Source: Solwaraspora sp. WMMD1047 (GTDB taxonomy: Bacteria > Actinomycetota > Actinomycetes > Mycobacteriales > Micromonosporaceae). From it: a stretch of DNA of 64,000 bases. Below are positions 25,201 to 34,600 of the stretch, piece by piece. The number at the start of each line of letters is the position of its first letter. Position 1 is the stretch's first letter. The notes under the pieces are model-generated. The model saw nothing but the letters and a program-made list of their open reading frames with translations. It did no database searches and was not told the DNA's origin. Position numbers and translations under genes: made by a program. The stretch lies in assembly GCF_029626155.1 (NCBI RefSeq), contig NZ_JARUBL010000001.1:6972501-7036500 (forward strand), in the 5' to 3' direction.

Positions 25201-26771
25201 TGCTGGACGACCTCACCCCGCCGGGACCGCGCACCGGTCCCGGTCTGCCGCCGGTGCCGTACGCGCTGGCCGACCTGCCGGAGCGGCAGAGCCAGGCGAC
25301 GCTGGCCTGCGACCTCTCCACGTTCGGCCATCTCTACGTGCTCGGCGCCTCCCGTTCGGGCCGCTCACAGCTGATGCGCACGCTGGCCGCGTCGCTGGCC
25401 CGGTCGCTGTCCTGCGCCGAGGTGCACCTGTACGCCATCGACGCGGCCGGCGGGTCGATGGTGGTCCTGTCGGAGCTTCCGCACTGCGGCGCGGTGGTGC
25501 CTCGGGCCGATCTGGAACGCCTGGAACGCCTGCTCGGCCGGCTGCAGGACGAACTGGCCCGCCGGCACGAACTGCTGGCCCGGCACTCCTGCGCCGGGCT
25601 CGACGAGTTGCGGGCGGCGCTGCCGGCGGCGGAGCGTCCGGCGCATCTGATGCTGCTGGTGGATGGCTGGGATTCGCTGGCCGCCGTCCTCACCGACCAC
25701 GACGGGGGACGACTGCTGGACCAGTTCCTCGGCCTGCTGCGGGAGGGGCCGGCCGCCGGGCTGCACCTCGTGATGTCCTCCGAGCGGTCGCTGTTGACCG
25801 GGCGGGTTGCCAACCTGAACGACCATAGGATCATGCTCCGGATGACCGACCGGACCGACTACTCGGTGATCGGGGTCAACCACCGTCGGGTGCCGGATGT
25901 GGTGCCGCCCGGACGCGGCTGGCGTTCGACGGACCAGGCCGAGATCCAGGTTGCCCTGCTGGACCGGGATCCGTCCGGGCCGGCGCAGGTCGAGGCGATC
26001 CGTCGGATCGGGGCTCGGGCCGCCGCCCGGGACAGCGGGGTGCCGGCGGGGCGCCGCCCGTTTCCGGTGGCCGGGCTACCCGCGGCGGTCACCTTCGCCG
26101 AGGCGTACGCGCAGGTCCCGGAGGAGCAGCGGCATCCGATGCGCGCGCTGCTCGGCATCGGCGGCAATGCCGCCACGCCGGTCTATGTGGACTTCGCGGG
26201 CCGGCAGGCGACCTTCCTGGTCGCCGGTCCCCCGGGTTCGGGCCGCAGCAACACCCTGGCCACGCTCGCGGTGTCGCTGTTGGCCGGGGGTACCGCGCTG
26301 GTGATCCTGACGCCCCGAGAGTCGGTGCTGCGCCGGTTGGCGGCACACGCCCGGGTGCGGACGGTCGAGGGTGCGACCCCGGATCCGGCGCGGGTGAGCG
26401 CCGCGGTGGAGGAGCTGGGCGGCCCGTCGGTGGTGCTGGTCGACGACGTGGATCTGTTCGGCTTCGCCAACCCCGTGGAGGCGGTGCTGCGCCAGGTGGT
26501 TGGCACCGGTCGGGACCGCGCGCTCGGCCTGGCGTACGCGGGAACGGCCGAGACCCTCACCCAGTCGTTGGGCGGCTGGATCGCTGAGGCCCGACGCTCC
26601 CGGCAGGGTGTGCTGCTGGCGCCGCAGTCGGCGATCGAGGGTGACCTGGTGGGCGCCCGGGTGCCGCCCGGTGCGCTGCGCTCGGGCAGCCGACCGGGTC
26701 GTGGGTACGTGCCGGACCCGGCGACCGGCGCGCTGAGCATGGTCACGATTCCGCACACCGTGCTGCGCTGA
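22245..26771 (+). CDS. eccC: EccC-type T7SS motor with three FtsK/SpoIIIE ATPase domains
   Basis: A 1508-residue membrane ATPase that would recruit and drive substrates through the T7SS channel. The N-terminal ~110 residues (LLLTVVSGGADRDIAM...) resemble the FHA-like N-terminus of EssC rather than mycobacterial EccC. Two transmembrane helices lie at ~268-310. ATPase 1 has an intact Walker A (GTTGAGKSEL, Lys695) and Walker B (LVIDEFA, Asp799). In ATPases 2 and 3 the P-loop Lys is Arg (GASRSGRS ~1040; GPPGSGRS ~1334), so only the first should hydrolyse ATP efficiently. The long frame opens at 21864, but the GTG at 22245, with GGAG upstream and overlap with the preceding gene, is the start. No eccB or eccD is present in the window. 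Confidence 0.92.
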   Translation: MRLLLTVVSGGADRDIAMDVETDTPVGALVEQDRPPGDWYLDGVRLDPTWTVSRAGLVAGVRLGAGAPVPDGGVRYLPGDPRTHWLEVHGVGGPSAGRIWPVGLGCHDIGSAPGSAIDPGGCGVPAHAARLTIDEQGRAWVATVGAEVRLAMPQPPAQTDPVSTPGYPGHPEQRVSDLRAAQGREHPDEPDASGPRRDGSRRWPTGVDLAVGDSLLRLAPRPTPDAAVTPAVDVPMLDFNRPPRIVPPLLFARRRLPSPPVKPNSRPIPLLMILAPMVMGLAFVFLFRSYFFLLIMALSPVLALANWYTDRRSGRKRYRRDLAEYLRKRTRMMRELTAAVAEERLARCEASPDPATVLHTAVGPGRRLWERRRRDPDHLVLRVGTLDQPSLIEVEDPARPDTDRQLRWIVPDTPVTVDLVDRKVIGLAGAAETTYATARWLVLQAAALHSPRDLRIHVLTEQAGEERWSWVRWLPHTRPAEDGVLTGRPYTLVGNDPETVANRMAELVSLVTARTKARGSQLGQVLFSEPDVLLVVDGARRLRDVPGMVQVLTEGPTVQVFAICIDAEERLLPEECTAVLRADADGLTVRQTGVPEAAGVRPDIITARWCERVARALAPLRDVTPDETAGLPDRSRLLDLLDADPPDGADLAERWSRQPASTSFVIGSGFDGTVALDLVRDGPHALVAGTTGAGKSELLQSMVVSLAAVNRPDELTFVLVDYKGGSAFHSCVRLPHTLGMVTDLDSALVVRALESLGAELRRREEILAGVAAKDLVQYRTMRGRDPSLPAVPRLVLVIDEFATLAREVPDFVPGLVSIAQRGRSLGIHLILATQRPGGVVTGDIRANTNLRIALRVTDPTESSDVIDVPDAAMIPVATPGRALARLAHRSTLPFQTGYVGAVYQRADSDAPQSRPAAPVPGTELPWSRLGRALPPPVGTTRDGATPDELAATDLDVLVDAIDAAARAVGCERQSSPWLPPLPPVVLLDDLTPPGPRTGPGLPPVPYALADLPERQSQATLACDLSTFGHLYVLGASRSGRSQLMRTLAASLARSLSCAEVHLYAIDAAGGSMVVLSELPHCGAVVPRADLERLERLLGRLQDELARRHELLARHSCAGLDELRAALPAAERPAHLMLLVDGWDSLAAVLTDHDGGRLLDQFLGLLREGPAAGLHLVMSSERSLLTGRVANLNDHRIMLRMTDRTDYSVIGVNHRRVPDVVPPGRGWRSTDQAEIQVALLDRDPSGPAQVEAIRRIGARAAARDSGVPAGRRPFPVAGLPAAVTFAEAYAQVPEEQRHPMRALLGIGGNAATPVYVDFAGRQATFLVAGPPGSGRSNTLATLAVSLLAGGTALVILTPRESVLRRLAAHARVRTVEGATPDPARVSAAVEELGGPSVVLVDDVDLFGFANPVEAVLRQVVGTGRDRALGLAYAGTAETLTQSLGGWIAEARRSRQGVLLAPQSAIEGDLVGARVPPGALRSGSRPGRGYVPDPATGALSMVTIPHTVLR

Positions 26772-26815
26772 GACCCAGCCGACGACACCGGACGCGGTCA
26801 GCGTTCCGCCACGGG

Positions 26816-26851
26816 CGCGGCCCGGGTGCCGGTGCCGGCAGCCGGGCCGCG
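26816..26851. terminator. Hairpin terminator between convergent eccC and WXG100-like genes
   Basis: CGCGGCCCGG (26816-26825) pairs with CCGGGCCGCG (26842-26851), a perfect 10-bp stem with a 16-nt loop. It sits between two convergent stop codons. Confidence 0.6.
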
Positions 26852-26874
26852 CGGCCGTCAGGGTTGCCCGCGGG

Positions 26875-27180
26875 TCACTGCGTGGGCGGCGGCTGGGCCA
26901 GTGCCTGATCCATGTCGCTCAGGTTCTTCGCGATCATCGAGAAGCTCGACGCGAAGGTCTCCAGATTGTTGACCGCTTTGGTCAGCGATGAGGTGAACTC
27001 GGTGTACTGGGCGCTCATCACCGGGCTGGCCTGCTGCAGGTGGAGGCCACCCTCGCTGGTCAACAGCTCGGTGACGCTGGTCTGCAGGCCCTTCAGCACG
27101 TTGGCGATGTCCGCACCCTCGGTGGTCAGCCGCCCGGCGACGGTGTTGATCAGGGCGTAATCGACGTTGACTTCTGCCAT
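26875..27180 (-). CDS. WXG100-like T7SS protein lacking W-x-G
   Basis: A 101-residue helical-hairpin protein of WXG100 size. The turn that normally carries W-x-G reads EGGLHLQQASP. The C-terminal helix (VNNLETFASSFSMIAKNL) ends with a D-rich, then Pro-rich tail. GGAGG lies six bases before the ATG. It is a clear paralogue of the next gene (both 101 residues, same LLTS-GGL-LQ-SPxxS core) and they probably form a heterodimer. It would be a secreted substrate or substrate chaperone of the EccC motor opposite. Confidence 0.82.
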   Translation of the reverse strand: MAEVNVDYALINTVAGRLTTEGADIANVLKGLQTSVTELLTSEGGLHLQQASPVMSAQYTEFTSSLTKAVNNLETFASSFSMIAKNLSDMDQALAQPPPTQ

Positions 27181-27201
27181 CGGATGCCTCCGGTTCGACG
27201 G

Positions 27202-27507
27202 TCAGGCGGCGCTGCTGGACGAGGCGATCTGCTCGTCCATGGTGCGCAGCTGAACGGTGATGTTGTGGAACTGCTGCGCGAAGGAACGAATGCTCTCGAT
27301 CGCCGCGGTCAGCTCGGTGTTGAAGGTCTGGTACTGCCCGCTGAGGGTGGGGCTGGACTTCTGCAACCACAGCCCGCCGTCGCTGGTGAGCAACTGGGAC
27401 ACCGCGGAGAGCAGATTCTCCAGCCGCGGCACGGTCTGCGTCACGGCGGAGTTGAGCTGGTCGTTGACCGCCTCCACCTTGCTGAAGTCGACGGTGATGT
27501 TGGGCAT
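27202..27507 (-). CDS. WXG100-like T7SS protein, second paralogue
   Basis: 101 residues, MPNITVDFSKVEAVN at the start. The hairpin turn is DGGLWLQKSSP: the Trp is present but the Gly two residues later is replaced (W-L-Q). The ATG at 27507 has GGAG seven bases upstream and is preferred to the ATG at 27519. It lies 21 bp from the following paralogue and 21 bp from the preceding 337-residue gene, so all three form one operon. It probably dimerises with the 26875 product. A Ser-rich C-terminus ends the protein. Confidence 0.83.
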   Translation of the reverse strand: MPNITVDFSKVEAVNDQLNSAVTQTVPRLENLLSAVSQLLTSDGGLWLQKSSPTLSGQYQTFNTELTAAIESIRSFAQQFHNITVQLRTMDEQIASSSSAA

Positions 27508-27528
27508 GGTTCGCTCCAAAAGGATGGG

Positions 27529-28542
27529 TCAGATGGTGACGGTGGTGAAGGGGACGTTCTCGTCCTCGGCTGCTTCCTCGGAGACCAGCGTCCACTCCCC
27601 TGTCGTCGGATTGCCGGTGTACGTCTTGGTGCCCTCCGGGCCCACGACCGTCTTGGTGCCGGTGTCCGGTCCGGTCACCACGATGTCGGTCGTGGTGGTC
27701 TCGCCTTCGTGGTCGACGGTCACCTGATGTGATCCGCCGTCGGCCTTCGGGGTGACCGTGCTGGTGGTGGTGCCCTCGTTGGTGGTGGAGGTCACCACGA
27801 AGGAGCCGTCGTCGTTGGTCTTCTTCTCGATCTTCTCCTCGAGACCGTCGGAGTGGGTGATGGTGGTGGTGTAGTCGACGACGTCGATCTCACCGTCGCC
27901 GTCGGTGTCGCGATAGGTGAACTGGGTCGTCTCGGTGTAGGTCAGTCCGGCGCCGGAGGTGACCGTGGTCGTCTCGGAGATGACGTTGCCGTCGTCGTCC
28001 AGGACCGCCGTGGTGTTGTTGCTGCCCACCGGGGAGGTGCCGTCGATGGAGGTGGGCGCATCCCCCGGCTCTGGCACCGGATCGCCACTCCACAGCGGCA
28101 CTGAGCCGTCGACCAGGTTTCCGTCCTTGTCGTAGTATTGGAAGGTGATCTCCCGGTCCTTCAGGTCGAGGTAGCGCTCGTAAGCGGCGGTGTCGGCCTG
28201 CCAGCCGCTGACGCTGGACCTGAGCCGGTCCAGGTTCACCTTGCCCGCGACGTCCGCGTCCAGGTCGAAGTAGGCCTTGGCGATGCTGTCGAAGGTGTTC
28301 GCCAGCTCGTCGAGCAGCTCCATCGAGTCCTTGAACGGGGTGTGGCAGGCAGCGAAGAAGGCGCTCAGCGTCCCGTACAGCGATGAGTTGCCGACCTGAC
28401 TGGAGTCGACGACGGTCCCGTCGGAGGTGACCACCGCCCGGCGCGAACCGGTCTCCACGTCGAACTGGACCTTGCTCTTCAGCTCACGCAGGCTGCCCGC
28501 GAGGCTGTGCAGCAGCGCGTAGTCGAGCACCAGGTCGGCCAC
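27529..28542 (-). CDS. Probable T7SS substrate: helical N-terminus plus Thr-rich beta domain
   Basis: 337 residues. Residues 1-115 share the MAxxVLDYALLHSLAGSL start style of the WXG100-like neighbours and form helices. Residues ~120-337 are an Asp/Thr-rich beta region with repeats (TTTVTSGAG, TTTITHSDG, TTTSTVTPK) and an EF-hand-like DTDGDGEID loop likely to bind calcium. There is no signal peptide, so export would be through the T7SS. GTG start at 28542 with GGAAGGGG upstream. First gene of the operon with the two WXG100-like genes, and divergent from the giant gene. The role may be adhesive or structural. Confidence 0.72.
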   Translation of the reverse strand: MADLVLDYALLHSLAGSLRELKSKVQFDVETGSRRAVVTSDGTVVDSSQVGNSSLYGTLSAFFAACHTPFKDSMELLDELANTFDSIAKAYFDLDADVAGKVNLDRLRSSVSGWQADTAAYERYLDLKDREITFQYYDKDGNLVDGSVPLWSGDPVPEPGDAPTSIDGTSPVGSNNTTAVLDDDGNVISETTTVTSGAGLTYTETTQFTYRDTDGDGEIDVVDYTTTITHSDGLEEKIEKKTNDDGSFVVTSTTNEGTTTSTVTPKADGGSHQVTVDHEGETTTTDIVVTGPDTGTKTVVGPEGTKTYTGNPTTGEWTLVSEEAAEDENVPFTTVTI

Positions 28543-28686
28543 CCCGCGCCCCTTCCTCCGGCTCGTCGTCGTACGCCGTCTGTGTGGTTCGACGCGGCCG
28601 GGGCCGCCGGCGGTTCACTGTGAACCTCCACGCGGGCGTGCCACGTCGAACAGGACGACGGCGTCCGGGGGCAGCGGGAGGGTCCG

Positions 28687-31600
28687 GTGGGGGTACGGCC
28701 TGGTGACTGGTCACCGCTCACGCTGTCGGGTGACCCCACACCCGGCGATCCGGACGTGCTGCTGAGCGTCGCCAGCTACCTGGACGTCATGGCCGGCCAC
28801 GCCAAGACCGCCGACGACGGGCTCGCCGCGGTGCTGCGACAGAGCGGCGACGGAGCGTTCGTCGGCAAGACCGCGGACTGGCTACGCGAACAGATCAGCA
28901 AGGAGATGAGCGGCTTCATCGCCGGGGTGCGCACCGCCTTCTCCGCCGCCGGGCCGGCCATCCGCACGTACGCCGAAGCGCTGCGTGAGGCTCAGGCCAA
29001 GGCGGACCAGGCGCTGCGCGACGCGGCCGGGGCCGGCGATGACGAGGAGCGGATCAACAGCCTCAAGGCGAACGCGGAGAACGCCGCCGCGGACGTGGAG
29101 ACCGCGGCGGGTACGGCTCGGCAGGCCATTCTCGACGCGACCGGCCACATCAGGTCACCCGCGACACCCAAGTCGGCCTGCGAGGTGTTCTGGGAGATCT
29201 TCACCTGGCTGACCCTGATCGTCACCGTCGTCGCCATCTTCGTCGGCGGCCCGCTCGGCCTGATCGCCTTCGCGATGAACGCCGCCCTGGCGGTGAAGGC
29301 GACCCTGGATTTCGCCACGGGCAAGACGAACGCCCTGGGTCTGGCGCTCGGACTGCTCGGGCTGCTCGGGCCCAGCACCCGACCGCTGATCGCCCTCGGC
29401 GACCTGACCAAGCTGGCCACCACCGCATGGCGCAACATCACCCAGTTCAGCCGGCACAGTTTCACCCTGGCGCGCACCGGCATCAACGACTTCTGGCGGA
29501 CGGTGTCGACGCTGAGCCTCAGCGGGACCATGCGCGGCATCGGCGACATCGGAGTCACCCTGGCCAACTCGGTGAGGGTCGGCGCACTGATGATCCCCCG
29601 GATCGTCGGCCCGATGGACGGGCTGGCCGCCCGGGGGTTCGTGACCCTGGAGAAGTTCGCCCTGGTCACCGTCCCGGCGACGATCACCAGGATGGGCAAC
29701 ATCGGACAGCAGGGCCTGGTCAAGCTCGCCGGCGTGACGTCCGACGCGGGCCGGTTCATCGCCGCCAACGCCGTCAGGTTCGGCAACCTGATGGCACGGG
29801 AGTTCGGCGGCTGGAAATGGCTGCGGATCTTCCTGCCCCTGGCCGGTCATGAGATCCGCGCCCTCGGGGTGTCCGGGGCATTCAAGCTCGGAGTGCTGGG
29901 TCGCGGGCTCGGAATGACCCGGTTCGACGGCCTGGCGGCGCTCGGGGGTGGCGTCCGACTCGCCAACGGCCTCACCACGGTGCACATCGTCAAACCCGGC
30001 GGAGCGCCGCCACCCGCCGGTGGGATCAACTTCAGTCCGAGCGGGCTACACCTTCCCGACCTGATCGAGAAGCCGATGATCGGCGCTCCGTCGACACAGC
30101 AACTCAGCTTCTCGGCCCGCGGTCTCGACCTGTCCGCGGCCCGTGGCGCGCTCGGCCTGCATGACCTCGCGGGGCTACGCGGCGTGCAGAACCTGGACCT
30201 ATCAGTGCCGGGGACGGCCGGTACGGTCACCCCGTTGCCCGCGGCCAACCTGCCCAGTACCGCGCACGCGGTCGACCTCGGCCTCATCTCCAGGCTCGAT
30301 GTACCGACAGTCAACCCGGTCGCGGGGATCAATCAGGTCACCATGCCGACGGTGGCCACGCCGGGCGCGGTGACCCTGCCGAACATGCAGATCGGCAACC
30401 TCAGCACCACGCTGAACCGGGCTGTCGGTGGCGTCGAAGGCCTGGCGGATTTCGGTCGCGCTGAGCTGCGCAACCTGCACATGGGCGAGGTCAGCGCGGT
30501 CCGGGTCTCGGAGACCGGAGTGGCGTTCAACCTCGGCGCCCCGGAGAAGGCGTTCGGCGACATCAACCTGGCCCCGCCCACGCCCGCATCCGCGCTCACA
30601 CCAACGCCAACGCCCGCGTTCACCCCGACCCCCACCTCCGCGTCCACACCCACACCCACACCGACGGGTTCGATCTCGCAGCCGGCACCGACGGGCATCA
30701 CCCAGGTCGACGCCGTCGCACCGACCTCGGTGCAACTCGGCAAGGCCGCCGACACGACCACCGTCCACCAGGCACTGAACCTGCTCGACGGACCCGGTAC
30801 GGCCGTGCTCAACGCCCCGCACCGACTGGATCCGCCGACGGTCACCGCACCCACCGGCCTCGGCCGTGACCTCTCGATGCCCGCCCCGCCACGCCTGGAC
30901 CAGGTCGGCGGCCCGTCACCGCAGCAGCTCAGCCACCTGCACGCGCTGGCTCAGCTCAAACAGGCACAGCAGGCGCTGGCCGACGTCTCCGGGGACGCGT
31001 TGGCCGTGGCCCGCGCCGAGAAGGACGTCCGGGTCACCGAGGCGCTGGTGCGCAAGACCGCTGAGGGACTCAGGATCGAAGCCCGTGAGGTCTCCGGCAC
31101 CGTCGACACCCCACCGGTCCACCTGACCGGTGCGGTCGCACCAGATCTCGCGGCGGCCAAGCCGGCCACTGCCGTCGACCTCGCGGCGGCCAAACCAGCC
31201 ATGCCGGTGGACGAATCGGTGCGGGCGCTGCAGACCCGGCTGGACAACCTGCGCGGCCCCGACGCCCCCCGCACCGACCTTGCCGCACTGGAACTGGAGC
31301 ATCGGTTCGCCCAGCCGCGCCCGACAGACTCGGCTGACCTCACCGGGCTGCCTGCGGTCCCCACCCACCAGCCCGGCACCAGCATGGCCGAGTTGGAGGG
31401 CCGGCTGGCCGCACTGCGCGGCACCGATCTGCCCTCTCCGGCAGCCCGCCAGTTGGAGCTTGAGCACCGCCTCAACCAGCTCCGACCGGGCGGGACGGTC
31501 GAATCCCGCCCGATCGATCCGGCGAGGTTTCCGGAGGTCCCAACGATCTCCCCGGCGGAGGCCACCGCCCGCACCACCGCCCTCGAACGCCTCACCGACC

Positions 31601-34600
31601 TGGAAGCTCAACTGGTCGCCGCCCGCGCCGAGGAGGCTCCTACCGGCGTCGGTCCGACGCGACCCGACGACGTCGGGTCTCCGGCCACGCCGCAGGTCGA
31701 CACCACGGGCCGACCGCAGACTCCCGACCAGATCGGTACACCGGGCCGAGCTGAAGGGGCGAACGGTACGGGTGTCGGCGACGGCCTGCTGGACCTGCCC
31801 AGCGTGCCGCGGACCGATCCGGCGGCCGCCGCCGGCCCGGCGGCGCTCAGCCACCGGCTGACCGAACTCGTCTCCGACGCGCGTGCTGTCGACCTGCCCG
31901 AGCCGGAGCTGAGGGTGCTCAGCACCGAGATCCGTACCGCGATCGAGCAGGGTCGGCACGCTGACGCGGCCCGAGAACTCAACGCGCTGCACGACCGGAT
32001 CGACCGACGGGCCCTGTTCCAGCGGCTCGACTCGTACCGCGCGCATGTCGACGCCGGACACCACCGCGCCGCGCAGCTGGGCATGGACAAGTCGACCTGG
32101 TTGCGACACGCCATCGACATCGAACGGGCGACCGCCGACGGACACACCGACGAGCTGCACCGGCTACTCAACGCCTACGAGAACAGCCTCGCCGGCAAAC
32201 TGGCCGAACAGAAGCTGCACGACCAGATGGTGCCCGATGCCGCGCCGGGCCGTGCCCCCGACGAGGCTGGGTCGGCGGGCGACCTCGACGAGTTGCGGGC
32301 CCGCCTCGACGCGCTGCGTGGCGACCACACCCATGACCCGCGACTCGGCGAGCTGGAACTGGAGCTGCGCTTCGCCAACCTGCGCGGCACCGGCGGCACC
32401 GACGGACCGCCCCCCCAGTTTCCGGAGCCACCCACGTTTTTGCCGCCCGGCGGCATCGACGACCTGCAGAAGCGCCTGGACGCGTTGCGCGGGGACAGCA
32501 CGCCGGACCTGGACCTCGCCGGCCTGGAACTGCGCCACCGGCTGGACGCGCTACGCGGCACCGACCCGGACACCCCACCGGTCAAGCTCGAGGACCTGCC
32601 CGACGTACCGACGCTGCCGCCCGGCGCCGTCGATGACCTGACCGACCGGCTCGCCGACCTGCGCGCCCACCGGGAAGATCTGATCGGCATGCGGCCGGCC
32701 GAGCGGGGCGAATGGAATGCCGAGTTCGCCCGGGCCGGTGACGAGGCCGCCGACGCGGACGTGCTGGCCCGGTACGAAGCGCGCATCACGGCCCTGGAGC
32801 GCGAGGCCCGCGTCGCGGAGCTGCGCGACGGCACCGGCCCACTCTCCTCCGACGAGTACCGGACCTGGCAGGACGCGCTCGTCCGGGCGGGCGACGATCA
32901 GGCCGCCATCGACCATGTGCTGTCCCGCTACGCCGCCCGGCTCGACGAGTACCGGCTGGACAGCGCCACCCAGGTCAACGCCGCGCTCACCGCACCGGAC
33001 CACCTCCGCCCGCTCGACTCCCGCCTCGACGAGGCCCTCGGCGGCCTGTCCCCGGGCCTACGGGACCTGACCGCGACCCGGTACACGACCCTTGGCGACC
33101 GGTTGGCCCAGCTACGCGCGGCGGACGCCACCGAAGTGTCCGGCCGGGCCGCGGACGACCTGCCGATGCCTGGGCCGCGGGCTGCCGACCCGACGATCGG
33201 CCACCGACTCGATCGGTTGCCGAGCCCGCCCCGCGACCTGCCGACGACCCGCCCCGACCCGCCCGCGGCGGACGTGCCGGCGGGGACGAAGCCGGCGGAA
33301 TCCCCGGTTGTCACCAGACCGGCGGAAACCCCGGCGGAGACGCCGGCGGCACCGAAGCCGCAGGACGCACCGGCCCGGCCGACGCCAGCGGCTGGCGACG
33401 AGGTCCTCGAACTGCCGGCACCGAGCCGCGTCTCCGACGAGGCATCAACCGCGCCGGCCGAGAAGCCGGTGATGCCGCCGCGCGATCTGCTCGGCGGCGG
33501 CCGACCCGCCGGCCCGGCCCGGGTGATCGAGGTGAACGCCGAGCGGTGGACTCCGTTCAAGGACGCCTTCCGCTTCGACCCCACCGCCCCCGGCCAGCCG
33601 CCGAAGGTGACCCGGCCGACAGCCAGCGGCGAACGAGTCGGCGTCGGTTATCGGCTCACCGTCACCGACCAGGACATGCACTTCGCGCTCAAGCTGCGCC
33701 TCAATGTCGCGCCCGGCGTCACGGCACAGGAGATCGCCGAGGTGAAAGCCCGCACCGTCGAAGGGCTGCAGCGCTACGTCAACATGCCCCAACACAAGCT
33801 GTCCGGTTGGGATGTCCCGATCCGGGTGACGGTGGACTTCGATGATCCGGTCAACGCGCACGGCACCATCACGGTCGGCCCGGCCGGCACCCAGATGTCC
33901 CAGCAGACCTGGGCGGCCGGCGCTTCCCCGGCCAAGTACGCCCACGAGATCATGCACAACCTCGGCGTGAAGGACAGCAGAACGCCGCCGGACGCGTTGC
34001 TGCGGGCCACCCACGAGCCCGAGCACGGCGACCTGATGGGCAGCCACCCGCACGACGTCGAGGCGTTCGTGCTGACCCCCCATGACCTCGACCAGATCGC
34101 CGACGTGCTGTCGCCGTACTTCTCCGGCTCTGTCGCCCCGCGTCCGGTGCCGGAGGCCCTCGCCGGCAACATCGCCGAGGAGTTCTGGGCCTCGGGTGTG
34201 GACACCGCACCAAAGGTGAGCACCGCGGAAGCCACGGTGCCGGCCCCGGCCGCGACGGTGTCGACCGCCTCGGGCGCCCCGGCTCCGCTGGGGGCCGCCG
34301 TCACGAGCACCACCACGCCCAAGATCACAGTGACCGCACCGGGTGAGAGCATCCAGATGACGGTCCTGGAGCCGATAACGACGATCGACAGCCCACTGCC
34401 CGGCCTCTACCAGAGTCGACCCGATCTGCTGTACACGCCGGACACCATCGACGACCTCGACGGCCTGATCCGTGGCCTTGATCAGAGTGTCGCCGACGCG
34501 GTACGCGCCCGGGTGGCCGAGAAGCTGCCGCTGGTGCCGGGGCTCTCCAGGCTCTCGGTGCAGACCGACGAGATCGGGCAGGCACTACGCGACGACGCCA

